A stretch of DNA of 64,000 bases from Lineus longissimus (GCF_910592395.1 NC_088313.1:2236501-2300500), one strand, 5' to 3'; counted from the first letter of the stretch, positions 36,321 to 49,878 are shown. Notes: generated by a model not told the origin, from the sequence alone. A program made the numbers and translations.

Positions 36321-39300
36321 AACGGCACAAAGACATTCATGCTCATCGCAGTATCAAGTGTCATAATCGTCTCAAATGGATTAGCTATTTCTGTGCAAGT
36401 ATACGGACAACAGTGGGGGGAAGCTACGTTTCACAATCAATGGAGCTAACCTGGATATTTTTGCTGAGAATTCTGCTAATTTTATTGTCATCATAAATAA
36501 ATTTTACTATTTTTTAGACTGATTTATTCTTGTCTTTATGGTTATTTCTATATAAATACAAAATAGCTGAGGAGTGCAATAATGACAAGACTAAAATAGA
36601 AAATTCACACATTTTTCAAGGGAAATGTCAGTGTGACATGTGTTGGAGTATATCATGACAACTTTAGAATTTTCGTCATCACATTTATACACAAACCATG
36701 AAAAAAATGTATTTTCAGGCTAAGATAGGGCATGACCAACACCTACTAGAAGGTGGTAACAGAAGAACATTTCAGCGCAGCAGAAGAGGCCAAATATAAA
36801 AAAAAATTAGCACAGGTAATAAAACCATATACAAATGTACCTCTACCATAAATAAGTTCAAATAGCAAACAAAGATAAAACCTTCCAGTTGACGCTATTT
36901 GTCAAGATACTTTCACAAAAGAACAACTGTGTAGCATAGCATAGGCCTATGTCAATAGTCAATAGTATATGTCAGCGCTACCATGTCAGTTGCATGATAA
37001 CTTGTCGATTTCTCTGTGAATTTCACTGTAGATTTTCATAAAACGATCATGGCTATTAACCTGTGGTGAAAGGAACAGTACCCTTTAGTGCCAAGCATGG
37101 ACTATGTCAACACGCCAACCTAGGGGGTGGATTAGCTTGCCTCGATCAACAACAATAGTAGACAAGGTACCAAATTGCCTGAAGACACTCGTGTTATACA
37201 GTTATGACATTTATCATAGCTATGCTGGCTCCAGGTTCAAGGTATAGACAATTGATCGGGGAGGGGAGGGGGAATGAAACATTGCTGAAGGAGCATTCTG
37301 TTTTAAAGAGATATGGAGTATATAAAATATAGGAGAGAAAACAACACGGTATTGACAACAAATATCATGAATGCTGAGATACATTTACTTTGTAAATAGA
37401 GCAAAGTTGTGATCCAGTTGACAAAAATAAATTGCAACAATTACAATTTTTCGAGTTCATACATTTTGGATAATTCAGTGGAAGAGGCAATGATCCTTGA
37501 ACATGTTAAAAGGAATAAGGTAAAACTTCCTTGTAGTTGTTAATGTTGGTCAGCGAGAGTAGAATAGAACCAATTTCTACTTTGCCATGGTGCAGCAAGC
37601 TTTTAATCATGCAACTCCCAATGTGGTTAAGAGAAATGTTAACACAAAAAAGGTCACCAAAAAAGAAATCAAGATTGCAATAAACAACCAAAGTAAGTAG
37701 TGCACAGAGAAGCTATTTGAAATGTGTACGTGTGATGTTTGACACAAGATTAGAGTTAAGAGTAAAAAATTTAAAGAGGGGGTTCATCTCATCCTGCATA
37801 ATCATCAAAACCATATCGCAAAAGCTGAGGAGTCATTATTTGCCAAAGAGGTTATCAGATTTCTGAACAAAATTTCAGAGACACCCAAATGATGTCCACT
37901 ACCTACAACACCTCAGTTACAGTTAGATAATTAGACAGCGAGAAGTATCGCTACACACATGTGATTACATCTACCCCATCCCCATTCCAACACAATCAGC
38001 AAATATGACATTGCGCCGTAATTAATCAAATTGCCCAAAACAAACGCAAAAGGAGATCTGCCTGCAGATAAAATAACCCACAATAGAATTATATAAATAC
38101 TGGCACCAGCATACAAACCCACCCAGTTTCATTAAACACAGTCATCTAGTTCAATAACCTCGATAGAAACAGACAAATCCCTCGAACAAAACCATCACTT
38201 ACCCCGAGGGCCGACGTGTCGTTTGAAATCAATTTAGATCCTTCCAAAACTGACGCGTATAACGGTAACCCGACTTGCGGGAGAACATATTTTGGCTGGT
38301 CCTGGACAAAATGCAACATTTTTAGAGTTCGAGTTCTCAATCCAAGCGAAATCCGTCAATAACTGCAATCTACTATATATGCACTATCCCTGTATTGTCA
38401 ATAGCGCTACAGCTTCTCTACGTGCTCTCTCGTTGCTATCCAATACTGTTCTGAGCGCGTGCACACTCGGGGTATTCTCTATAAAAATTAATGAATGCGC
38501 TTGACTATTATTTATTATACGTTGGCAGCTGTCCTCTGCGCACACTATGGGCCTTTGTTAATATGTTCACAGGTGTCAGTGATGCAGGTACACTACGGTC
38601 TGACTCGAGATACGATATATCTCGCAAATAGCACGAAAAACTTGCCGAACAAATTTTCACTTTCTTGGCACACAATGTAACATTGAATAGCAATTGACTA
38701 GAAAAACTCTAATAAAAGCGTCAAATAGCCCTAAACGCACAAATAGCTTTTTCGAGTCAAGTTAGGGTGAGGTGGATCCAACCAAACAATCCAATCCAAA
38801 CAATAGCGGGTCCTCCCAGTGCTTCAAATTTACATTTGCTGGGATTCGATTTCACAGGACTTTTACTTGTCATGGATAGGCACAATATTGCAGCCAGCCT
38901 AACAACTCAATACAAAATGTACTGCCGTCTGCTTTGAATATTGGTGAAACAAGGCACAAAATATCTGAACGAAAACACTGGGACCTCCCCAAACATGAAA
39001 GGTTCGTCCCAGTTTGTTTGCTTCTTGGGGCGTTGGGCAAACAATGGGAACAACTCGTGCTGAATATGCGGCATGCTTCCCCGCTCGTGTATGTCTGCAG
39101 GGCACTATAAAAAGGGTAATATCACTTTCATATGACTATGTCAATGATATTAGAGTGGGTATGACACGACAGTGGATGGAAAGTGCGGGATGTTTTTATG
39201 ATACATGGGAGGGGTTTCCAAGACTGACAGAAAAGAGGAAATAAAATACAAATATGGGATGGGAAGGGTTTTTTTTGTTTATTATGCGATCAGTTCTGAT

Positions 39301-39372
39301 ATTATTTGAAGAAATATTTGTCACAAAAAGATTTTTTCTCTCCTTGCTGTTGGTACATTGGCCCGAGAGCAA
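36321..39372. other. AT-rich spacer
   Basis: A G-rich run (gggaggggaggggg) lies near 37258-37271. A perfect palindrome cgagata-cgata-tatctcg lies at 38606-38624. Frames such as 37931-38122 (hydrophobic) and 38292-38504 are short and unrecognised. I see no gene, SINE or family 1 copy here. Confidence 0.4.
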
Positions 39373-39469
39373 AGGATGTAGCCTGACATTAAGGGATGTG
39401 GCCCGACATTGAGGGATGTGGGCCGACATTGAGGGATGTACGTGGCCCATCATCAAGGGATGTGAACTG
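39373..39469. repeat. Minisatellite, about 20-22 bp unit
   Basis: Five copies of gggatgtggcccgacattga with variants (ggatgtagcctgacattaa, gggatgtgggccgacattga, an expanded gtacgtggcccatcatcaa copy, then a terminal gggatgtg). Confidence 0.85.
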
Positions 39470-39570
39470 TCTCGAGTTCAATGAATTTCTTTGGTAACAG
39501 CTTATTCTCAGTGATTCTTATTTGTACAGACAAATTTCCTTGGACTTATTATTTGGTTTCCGATTTCATA

Positions 39571-39663
39571 ATGAGATTGGACCTGAAATTGCTTTTTCTT
39601 CTTCTGAGCGCAATTGGCTCAACTTTTACAGTGTCAGTTTTAGGATGTGGCAATGTGACTAAG
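39571..39663 (+). CDS. Candidate first exon encoding a signal peptide
   Basis: ATG at 39571 begins MRLDLKLLFLLLSAIGSTFT, a good n-region plus hydrophobic core with small residues before a plausible cleavage site. It ends ...GCGNVTK at AAG followed by gtaact (39664), an acceptable donor in phase 0. An in-frame ATG at 39481 adds a further hydrophobic leader and competes as start. NVT is a possible glycosylation sequon. No downstream exon was identified, so this is a candidate only. Confidence 0.2.
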
Positions 39664-40979
39664 GTAACTCTACTTCTGTTCCTCATAGTAAGTATTCTTG
39701 GAAAGATGTGGGCTCTGGCCAGGATTTCCCCTCGGCTACATGGTGATCGAGGGACAGTCTCCAGGATATGTTCTGGCATTTAGTCTGAGATACCACAATG
39801 GGCAAAAAATTGCTGATTTAAAATGTTTCAGAATAGCCAATAGTCTGGAGGTTACAATGCTTACTTGTCTAGTTTAGACAATTTAAGCGCATGTTTAGGT
39901 TCCTGAACCATCATTCCCACTTCCAACAGCAACCATTCAGGAAACGGAATATTGAAAGAACATCCAATTCACTTCTCGCTCTGTCGATACAATATTCAGC
40001 TGGTGGACACAATTCGCCAAACTCAGTATGGATCCAAGCCGTGGAGACCTTCATTGTTCGCGGCAAACTGGCTGCAACACTCGTGAAGATGTCCACGTTA
40101 AATATTTATTATTACAGCTCTGCGATATATAGCACCCTGAATAATAAATAAGGTCGCAATCTGTCAGAAGGGTATAAATAAGAGATAGCGAGTTTACTCC
40201 CAATGCTTCATTTATAAGTTAAAACTAGGGTACCCATGTCGATCGTAGAGATATTGAGTGGTCCAGAAAAACATCATTTCCATCTCGCACGAAAAAAATC
40301 AATTTGTGTATCTATATATTGTTGTTGACGTCAGTCACCATACGGCTAGGGATGTCTGTAGTTGTGGACTGTTTTTTTATTGGTAGACCTTTCCACATGT
40401 TAACGCTGATATTTCAAATATGCTGCCCAAGGTTGCGACCAAGTTGTGATGCATCCAATGAGGATGAGAAGTATCAATTTGGAAGAACAGAGCTTCATTT
40501 GACTTGGACAGTGCCTGTGCAACTGATTGGGTTTTGTACATATCTGAAAGCCACACAACGGAAAGTGATTGGAGCGGGGTGGGAGACCAAATTGACCTGC
40601 GCTGTATTTGACTCAGGTCAGTGACACTGAGGTATGGGAGGACTACAATATGGGACCCAATATAAGTGTTTAGGGTGTTGGACTCCAGTCCAGTTGCACT
40701 TTGATAGAGGTGTATTGTTTTAAAAGCAATCTGTGGGCATACAGTGCATCATAAGTTCATTCCTGACAGCACCTAGCTAGATTATTGTTGCATCAACAAT
40801 CTTTTTTCCACAATCAACTCCTTCTCGTGACAATATCACTGCTTTTCCCCAAATGGGTTAACGTACCAATGGTTTACACCTGCAACAATTGCAAAGTCAT
40901 CGCCAAGTGCACGACCACAATAGAAGTGTTTCGCCTCCCCCTAATAGGATACTACAGCATCAATTGCAAGGTTATCACA
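39664..40979. other. Spacer; open frame 40304-40624 unrecognised
   Basis: The plus frame 40304-40624 (106 codons) is hydrophobic at first then more protein-like (NEDEKYQFGRTELHLTW), ending TGA after ggtcag. I recognise no family. Opposed frames at 39891-40151 and 39911-40096 are unremarkable. Confidence 0.25.
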
Positions 40980-41240
40980 TGAATGCCGCAGCTATGATAG
41001 CGCGATTCACTTGGGTAGCCACATTGATGAACGCACAATGCCCGGATTAGGTGCATCCACGCGACAAGACGGCATATTGTCCTTTCACCTTATGATCACG
41101 ATCTGTGCGCTAAGTGTCATCGATTCTGCTGGGGAGACACGATATGGAGGATGTCGTCACTAAACAGTCATCCTGGCAGCATCCTCAACATTTATCCCGT
41201 GTTTCCGCCATTTGCTGGGTGATTCAAGGCTTGAAGCAAC
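40980..41240. promoter_or_regulatory. GC-richer non-coding island with a GGATTA word
   Basis: A compact island of visibly higher GC with GGATTA at 41044-41049 and no long frame on either strand. It is a candidate conserved non-coding element on composition only. Confidence 0.15.
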
Positions 41241-42530
41241 GGGGGATGCATCAGTAGGTAATGACTATAAGAAGTGGGTAGTCGAAGTCTGGCAATTAAC
41301 TTAAAATATTTAGACAACAAATGGAATTAGAAAGACTTTTTAACTGCGGGTTTGAATCATAGCTTTTTTTTGCATTGTTTGGTAAGTCAAACAGTGCAAT
41401 TCTTCTATTACATGTTAAAGTGTAGTAATGTTCTTCACTGAAGTATATTTAGCACAGCACCCTGCAGGCCAAGTGAATCCCATTTTTTTTGCAAACTGCA
41501 CTTTTTTGGCAGTTTTTAGGTCAAACCAATTCCTTTTTTTGAAGACTGTGAACAAGTCATGTTGTCATGCATAAGATCAGCATGCTACAAATCAGCTTTT
41601 GTGTCGAGAGCAACAGTAATTGAAACAGCAGCTGAACTTTCGAATTGCAAAATAGTTTGGGACTGCATCATGGTCCTAAATGTTACAAATGAGCATTGAT
41701 ATTCCAAATGACACAGCATTATAAGAATCACAATGGCAAGTCAACCACGTATTATGCTGGAATTCTGTTATACTAACAGTATGTCACAATGTGCCTACAG
41801 ATGCCACATGTCATAATTTCAATAGAATTTTCACGAAGATATATCTGTAGATCCAGATGTTACAAATATTTCCAGTGCACAGAAGAACACGTAATCGCTT
41901 ACATTATTGTCCATAAACAACATCTGCTTCAGGGGACAAAATGCCTCTAAACGGCGTCAAGAAAGCAAGTCGATAATTCAATTAAAATTCACAGCACTGT
42001 AATATATCACAAGTGTTTTTAAAGGGGGGAAATTGTATGTCCAACCTGTTCAAGTTCAAATTAATTGCATCTAATCGGTATCCCATTATCCTTCACTCTC
42101 TACTACCGTTACAAAGACCCACATATGGCGACTGTGAATGTTTGCAGGAACATAAGGCTAGTGGCTTCTTCAACGTTTCCTATAATGACTCGTCTGTGTT
42201 TTACATTACATTCCAACTTGTTGTTTACATTGGGAATAAAGCACTCAGAAATGAAAGATTATCCTCAAATTTGTCTTCTAATTGGTTGCCTCCGAGTAAG
42301 ATTTCGGGAATTGATACGAACCAGCTACATTCACTATTTAGACACTGAACTAGTACTTTGTTAGTATGGCAAGTTCTTCAGAGCACAAGACATTAGGTGT
42401 TCTGAGCTTTTTGAACTCTCTGCCATAACCATACAGCCAATGAAGCCCAAAACTGGTGCAGTTATACGACAAGGTCACTGTACACCTCTCAGCAGAAAGT
42501 TCGATTGATGATCAATGTCAACGTTTTGGA
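41241..42530. other. AT-rich spacer
   Basis: No repeat or gene. Overlapping plus frames 42013-42348 and 42065-42364 are both open and neither resembles a known protein. Confidence 0.4.
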
Positions 42531-42634
42531 CGTCTCAACATCAACATAGGTTTTGGTCACTCTGAATACTTTACATCTAAACACCAACATAGTTTTAGTC
42601 ACTTCCAATACTTTTAACATCTAAACATCAACAT
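42531..42634. repeat. Minisatellite, about 44 bp unit, two and a half copies
   Basis: cgtctcaacatcaacatagg plus ttttggtcactctgaatact, then catctaaacaccaacatag plus ttttagtcacttccaatact, then a partial catctaaacatcaacata. Confidence 0.85.
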
Positions 42635-45600
42635 ATCTAAAATATGTCTAACACCAGACACTAGCCTCACCTGAAGTGGTACATGCTGGTAACATAACAT
42701 GTGGTTCCACAAAGGTACAAAGGCACCCCTCAACTTTGTCATTTCGCCACCCTCATGTTTGCCACATAGCCTCTTCAACGGTAAACGTTTTCATCTATTG
42801 AAAGTTCAATGCAACGCCAAGTGCTATTGTCAAGGAGGCAGAGCACACCGGATGTTACAAGCACTGGTCAGGAATGTACGAAACAGACACTAGACGGACT
42901 GCCTGTGTCTCTGTAATTGATGCCAAGTGTGGGAATTGCGGCCATAAAATTCGTATTGGTAGTTCCCGTGCTTCGCATTGTCGATATTATGTGGTAATTG
43001 TTTTGCGTCAGCTTGTGGCACAGGTTGTCCATTGCACAAAAGCAAATAATGGTCGCCATAACTTTTTCATATTGTCATTTTTAAGTATTTGTGGTTTAAA
43101 TGAACATGTCACGAACTGCCTTTTATGGAAAATAACGTTACAATGAAAGGAACTTCATGTTTTTTAAAAATGACATTTGTATCTTTGACAGTATATTTTT
43201 GAGCCAAATTTCTCAGAATTGCAGGTTTTTGGACTTAATGTTTACTTTGGGTGCATGAATCTGATGTCAGTGTCAACACACACAGTGTTTCAAGACCACA
43301 TACATGAATGATTTTTCTTACAGGAACCCACGATTGAAGTCAACTTCCATACCTGAGACTTGACAAAACAAGTAACATTGTCCTCGATATATCACTTCTG
43401 GCGGGCTGATCACCTGGGATCAGACCAAACTTTAACAGCACTTGCCATCACATTCCTCCGTACCCAAATCAGATTGACCATTCCCAAGCAACATCGATAA
43501 TAGAAATTCAACCAAAAGCCATATTATTGGAACTTGTTAATTCTATTACTCTCCTCAGACGCAATATATCAATCGGCGGGACACCGCAAGATTCCCAAAC
43601 CGTTCTAGCGGAGTGAATGACCCTCTGGGCTGGCCGCGGGCCAGGGGAGAGGATAACCCTCTTACAGCAGGGACAGACAGGTTCGAGTATTTATTGCTGA
43701 AATCATCAAACAGATTGATAACATAAACATGTTCAAGGGACATGGCAGTCAGACAGGAATGTCACTAATGTTTACAAATTGCTTCATTTCTTGATGGAAT
43801 CCTTCTCGGAGGCCAAAGTACATGTATAGCCCATCTTGACCACTAAGGTTTTTACATCTTATCAAGGTTTATCCCGGCTAAGTTTAACACATGTTTAAAG
43901 AGAGTACAAGATAACGATAAAAGCTGCCAGTGTTACAAATAGAAACCATGTACAGAACCAATAATGTTTTATTTCCTCTTTCTAAGTCTTTAACTTAAGT
44001 TCCGTCTCATTCTATGAGCATCAATCTGCAAGAAAATGTTCTGGAAAATTTCCAAACTCAAATGTTGAATCAAATGGAAAACATGTTCCAAACCGTCATA
44101 ACAGCGTGCACTTTAAAGCATTCCATCCTTGGAGACTTCCATGTGCTATGCAGATGTATTCAAAACCATGCTATGTAACATGTACATTGCCGACACCCCT
44201 TGGGCGAATTTACCGCAAATGTAGTTCAATTTAGCACCAAATTGGTTTAAATTTCTACTTCCTCCACTAATCCCTCAATTCACTTTAAAATGTGTGTTCT
44301 AAATTTCATTAAAACTCCTTTGCTCTAGGTTACGCTGAAGCAGACAGAGTGTTCTCGGAACGTTTGATTTCTATTCACAGCGGAACAACAAGGTGATGCT
44401 ACGGTTGGTAACTTAATTCCGGATTGAATTTCTGCTCTAAATTCCACTCAAAAGGATGTGAATTTGAGTGCAGTTGACATGTGTAGCTAAGGTGACGTCA
44501 TTTGAGCATCTTGAGATAGCGTCAATGGAAAGGGCATCAGTAGACAACCTTGGTTATTGGAATCATTTCAAAAATTTCTCATATTTCTGTGGGCAAGTGA
44601 TTAACATACCATAATATACAGATTTGTATGAGGCGCATGTTCACTGTGTAAACGTGTTCAAAGCACCAAACGTTCTTATCTGCCTCATGACTGGGAAGTC
44701 GAAGATATGAGACCAGCTAGTAGCTTGTTTCAGTGTGGCCAGTAGTTAGCCAAACTTATGTTCAATTACATTTTTTTAAAGGAAAATTTGCAGATTGCTT
44801 AAAATTTGTTGAGGCGGGGTGTGGAGGGGGAACACATCAGCCAATCAGATGGAGACTTCTGCATCGACCTTCCATATTGTAAGATTGGTATCGTCCAATA
44901 ATCAAGGAAAGGGCCGGTAATATCCCGCCCGATACCACCATATATAGATTGGCCACTGCTTACCACCGATTGTTCATGTCATCCCTAAAGACCCTAGGAT
45001 ACACTTCCCAATTGTTCGCCTAATAAAACATTCATAACATACGGTGTGGTCCATTTGGTGGGGTTATAGAAAAATATTTATGAGAATGACCAGCCGACTT
45101 GGTTGCCCCGAATCCAAACCAAGGTCTTGCTATGAAGACGATAACTTATTGTGCTGACGATTCAGTAGAATTGGTACAATAACTCGATCAAGGTGTTCTT
45201 GTAGTTTTAGCCCTTTATTCAGTATATTTCAATAAACAGTTGGCAACAATGGTTATGGTCTAGATTTCACCAAGGGCAACAGCCAAACCACTGTTCGTCG
45301 ATAAGCGGTCCTTCTTTAGGTGGTGGCCACTTCACATGGTTTACCTTGAATATAAAACTATTTTTTACGTAAGACATTAACTGAACTACTTTGTACACAT
45401 GAACAGTTCACATACACATCTAGTCATATCTTCTACTTTCTCAAAATTTTCTTGAAATAAACTTTTCATTTCACCTTACTTTCATGTGTTTTTGACAACA
45501 TAAACTGTCTGTTTTATAATAGCCGCCGTCTTTTCTAAGATTTTGATTGAAATTTGTTCGAGATATAATTCAAGGTCAACACATCAGACCTAGCTGTGAT

Positions 45601-45841
45601 CAATCGCCGTTGATTGAAAGTACTTGCATTCTCTTATCCATTAAGACTGTGATTACGCCGCCAAAAAAAGTCAATTCTACAAGTTGAAGAGTTGCCGTCG
45701 TCACCTGATCAGAGAGTCGCAGAAAAATTCAATATCTGTGAACACCTGCTTGTCTTCTGTTAAAGGGATACGCCGTTCATAATTACTGGTGGTCCAGGAA
45801 AATAGAGATGCAGCAATACACATTGCCGTAGTGCATTTATC
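42635..45841. other. Spacer with scattered GC-richer islands
   Basis: 43560-43690 and 44900-44960 are GC-richer without frames or paired motifs. ccaccatatatagattgg near 44937 contains a TATA-like word but no initiator context I can support. The inverted words cactcaaa/tttgagtg occur near 44446-44471. Confidence 0.35.
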
Positions 45842-45923
45842 ATGCCTATGAATTTGCTGAAACTTGGTATTTATTGTATCTGTGTATCTGTCCTCACAAC
45901 AGCAGTGCTGATATTTACACTTA
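45842..45923 (+). CDS. Candidate first exon encoding a signal anchor or signal peptide
   Basis: ATG at 45842 gives MPMNLLKLGIYCICVSVLTT followed by AVLIFTL, then a perfect donor gtaagt at 45924. Short basic N-terminus plus one uncharged segment of about 20 residues is the layout of the first exon of many secreted or type II membrane proteins (for example Golgi transferases). With no second exon in sight the product cannot be named. Exon length 82 implies phase 1. Confidence 0.25.
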
Positions 45924-46659
45924 GTAAGTATTCACGCAATTGGAAATTTTCAAATTCAATTACAAATTTAATTTTTTTTACGAACAGAGTAGGCCTCTAA
46001 GTCACCTCTTTCTGATGTCATACAAGGATAGAATGAGTCCCTGTGTCTTGATTGGAAGGAGAACATTGTGCGTTTCTTTCGACCAATTTTCTAGCTAGCT
46101 TTTATATTGCCTCTCAATGTCAACATTTACAGCAGGTCTTGAAATACGCTTCCATCGCACCCTGTGGCAAAAGTGTAGACATTACGCTCTGTGCAACTTG
46201 TCATCCATGAGTTCAAGTGGAATGGACACCACACTCACGGAGCCTTAAAGCATGTCAATTCCTCCAATATTTATTTTCACTTAACATTGATTTTTAAGAT
46301 CCTGTCATTTTTCAACTCTGGCATGGCGCGCGCCAAATCTGTTCTGTTCCCAGTGTTTGAATTCATGATTTTAGAAAATGCAATATGAATCAAGGGAAGT
46401 TAACACGCATGATGACCTCGCCAGATGCCATCCGAGGAAACAGGAATTCCTCAACAGTCCTTATTTACAGAGACCGTCTGAGAGAGGATCAAGTTGACAT
46501 GAGGCCACCTTTTCGATCCTCATTTGCAGGATTCCCTTGCGGGATCATGTTTATTGAAAAACTTAAGAAAGGCTGCCACTTCAGAGAACAATGATCACAG
46601 AATCGGCAGACTGACAAGTCTAAACCAATGGTATCACGACTCCAGCACAGACATTTATG
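45924..46659. other. Spacer or possible intron start
   Basis: If the exon at 45842 is real, this would be the beginning of its intron. Frames 46191-46388 and 46385-46594 are open but unrecognised. Confidence 0.25.
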
Positions 46660-46745
46660 TCTGACCTACATAGGAAGGACTGAGAAGTTGAAAAGTGCCC
46701 AATATAAATGTGGCACTCATCATCATTATTATCATCATGAATTAT
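46660..46745 (+). mobile_element. SINE/LINE-type 3' tail with (ATC/ATT)n
   Basis: aagtgcccaatataaatgtg is the same kind of terminal word as agcgctatataaat at LINE or SINE 3' ends, and is followed by a cactcatcatcattattatc-type simple repeat. No coding remnant precedes it, so a SINE is as likely as a LINE. Confidence 0.4.
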
Positions 46746-47479
46746 AGATGCTCCCCATGAATTACCTCAATGAATGCTCCCTATCAAAAGAAACAGAGGA
46801 GTGTAAAATGTCACAAACCACCAATCAACAACAGCATCAATTTGACGCCATGAACATTGATTAAGTTACAAAACACGGAAAAATTTCAACGCTCAATATT
46901 CCGAGGAGTCTTACGTTAACTTTCGATCAGCACATCTGATCAAGGAGAAAAAATGCTGTTCCATCAAATTAATTGAATTGAGGTTGAAAACAATTAAGAA
47001 GATTGAATATAACGCGCAAGCCAGATGGCACCGTCCTCTTGTGACTATCGCAACGTGTGAGCAAGAATTACAATTTTTACGTGGCGTTGTTGAGCAGGAT
47101 GCTCGCGTGCCACTCCCCGTGATCAAAAACGTATTACTTCAAACATGTCAAAATGATAAGTTCCTGTGGTAAAGTAAGTCATATGACGTTTAGGCTCATC
47201 ATTATAAACCCTTTGGCGGCTGATAACTTTCAACCCATTCCCTCCGTTGTTCTTCTTCTTCATTGGCTCTGCACTTGGAGGTGCTATTTTCAGGGAGCAT
47301 TCCTCCATATCTCCTCCACTGCGGGATGAGAATGTTTAAATGCAACTATGGTTGGGCAATGACTGGGTTCTATCCTCGGTAAAAGGTACAGTCGATTGAA
47401 AGCTTCTCCTGATTCTTACTTGGTTGCATCTTTTGCTTGACCTGGAAAAGACACTATATACAAAAGCCTCAGATTTGAA
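46746..47479. other. Spacer; open frame 46978-47172
   Basis: The plus frame 46978-47172 is moderately purine-first and reads CEQELQFLRGVVEQDARVPL near its end, stopping just before agtaagt at 47172. It resembles no family I know. No repeat seen. Confidence 0.2.
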
Positions 47480-47560
47480 GGACAAGGTTGAGTGCCTTGC
47501 TCAAGGACACAAAGACGAAATAGCAGTGATCCTTCGGAGAGATGAACCAAAGACCTCCAT
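47480..47560 (-). mobile_element. Truncated tRNA-derived SINE, reversed
   Basis: gagtgccttgctcaaggaca is a phrase common in reversed tRNA-SINEs of aquatic animals (known from memory). It is followed by a degenerate reversed B-box region, ggagagatgaaccaaagacc. The A-box half is missing. Confidence 0.45.
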
Positions 47561-49748
47561 ATTTTTGTTGTTCAGAAACCAAACAATCGCTCAGCATGAA
47601 TAAACCTACAACCGCAGCAGAAAGATTTATTCAATCCTTAACACAAATGAACAAAACATATTCTCCGCAAAAAAAGCAGTCAGGAAATTTTAATTATAAA
47701 TGTTCGCGATTGTTCTGAAGAACCAATTCAAACTTGTATTGCATTAAAACAGCTGGTATTTCGATTTATTTTCCTCGCGCACAATGGCGTTTTTGATCGA
47801 ATTCAAGGACTTCATGGAATATTAATATATTGTAGCGTAATGGAACTATGGAGGGATTGAGATGAATTTCATGACACTCTTTTGATTCGGGTTCATCAGC
47901 TTTTTATTTATGCAAATTTATGATATGAAAATGCTGAATGGATATTCATCCGAAAACGCTTTCGATGTAATATCAGTGGGAGCATTACACTTTGCTGACA
48001 TTTTTGATGACTACTTGAAGGAAAGCACCCTGGTGTTGGAATATGGAACTAAAACAGACAACTCTTCTGACATATTTGCATACCACACAGTACACCACCA
48101 AAACGTCGAAACTTTATGACAAAATACATCAACATGAAATCTTCTTGACACCAACCACACAAGAATCCCTCACCTCACACCCTAGTGGAGAAATGCAAAA
48201 CCACCCCACTCATTGCATCAAAATTTTATTGGTCGATTTATATCAATGATGATAGATATGAAGATTATCGAATAGGTATTTTTCTCTCCGGTTCTCTGAC
48301 AGATGTACCCCGATCCATAATATATCGTAATTTAAACAAGCGTTAGCGACTATAAGACGTCAAACCGTGCTTTTTTCCTATCAATACGATGCAGCGTTGC
48401 ATCGTAAGAAATGGGGTGTACCGGAGAAAAGTAGACTTATGGGACGACTGAAAATACAGGATTAGCACTTTAATCACCTAAACTATTGATTATTTCAATA
48501 GCATGTCACATATTTTTCACAATGTCGATTCTTAATGATCATTTGGTTACTATGCTACTATTCCTCGTAATACAACGCGATTATTTTAACTCGACATGGT
48601 TGCTTAATGATCTCGTAGATCATAACCCGGGAATTAAACCGATAAAAAGATCTCAAGGGTGCACACGCCAATAGCTGTTTCTGCTTTTCGCTATCGAAAC
48701 CTGATGATGCGTAAATGAGAAATACTTGTTCCATTTCAAAATCAACCAGCAGGAACACACGCCATAAACATGATGAACTGGGAGAAATTTATGCATGCCT
48801 TATATGCATCATTAATACTTGTAACAGAAAAAATTCAATTTTTACTGAAATGAACAAGGTTTTTTATACGTTCATAATTGCCAACCTGACAATTGTTGAA
48901 TTCTGATATAAAGCCGCAATTTAAAATTCATGAAATTGTTTACGGGTGCAGCCGCCCTGCTAACGCTGCCGACTCCAAATCGAGCAATAGCGCCCATTTG
49001 CGATTTAATATTCCAGGTAATGACCTAATTGTGTATACCTCAAGTATTAAATTTCAGTAATGAACTTTCGTGCTGATTAAAAATGTATTAGAATGGGTAA
49101 ATAGAAAATGTTCTCGAGTTGTAATTGCCAATTAGAACAAGAGCGATGATGTGAACCAAACAATTTGTTACAGACATCAGAAGTTGTGAAATATGTGATT
49201 TGGAACATTAACATGGCAACTTGATCATTAACAGTATTGTTTCTTTAGCAAGGCGATGCTACTACATGTCAATTTGTTATCATCTAAGTATAACAAATCT
49301 ACAATGCAAAAATAAATAATTTAGCATTTTCTCGATTTATCTTTTTCAAGTGTAACAAATGTGAAATTTTATATTCGAGATGTTCGTCATGCTGAGGTGA
49401 GTCACTGTGACAATTTCTCTCAATTTTCGCAACTTTTCTTCCATTATTATAAATGAGGCAAGTCCAATTCCTACGCAACTTAATAAATAATGTAAACTGT
49501 TACAAATCAGCTAGACCCCTAAGCACCAGTGCATTATCGAGTACAATGTCCTAAGGTTTAAGCTCAAGTTAGGTGGGAACGGTCCGTGACCATCTGCTCC
49601 TAAGGCCGGTGATTGATTCCAATAAATTTGAAGACTTTTGAAGTTTCAAAGATGAGGCGACACGAGACTTTTCCATGAATAAGTTATGAGGTGTAAAAAT
49701 GAGCTCAGTATGGGATCTTAACCCTTTGAGGTTATTGGAGTGTTTTGA
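47561..49748. other. AT-rich spacer
   Basis: A 17-bp palindrome atgatct-cgt-agatcat lies at 48607-48623. 48930-49100 carries several TAAT/ATTA words. Frames at 47910-48119, 48486-48674 and 48715-48906 are unremarkable. Confidence 0.4.
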
Positions 49749-49878
49749 GACATTGGGTGATATGAATAAAGGCTAGCAAATGCTTTTACTTCAATTTTGT
49801 ACAGAAAGGCCAAGTGTAAATGTACATGGAGTTTTAGATAAAAGCATTTACTACTCTTTATTCATATCACCCATTGTC
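49749..49878. repeat. Stem-loop with 40-bp arms
   Basis: The left arm 49749-49788 (gacattgggtgatatgaata, then aaggctagcaaatgctttta) pairs with the right arm 49839-49878 at 36 of 40 positions, with a 50-nt loop. Homology stops sharply at both outer ends. Fits a small MITE or foldback, or the hairpin of an RNA. The inner word aaatgcttttacttcaa recurs alone at about 50268. Confidence 0.85.

Noticed and set aside
44930-44960. tatata word as a core promoter
   Set aside because: TATA-like words are frequent in AT-rich DNA; there is no initiator or first exon beside it.
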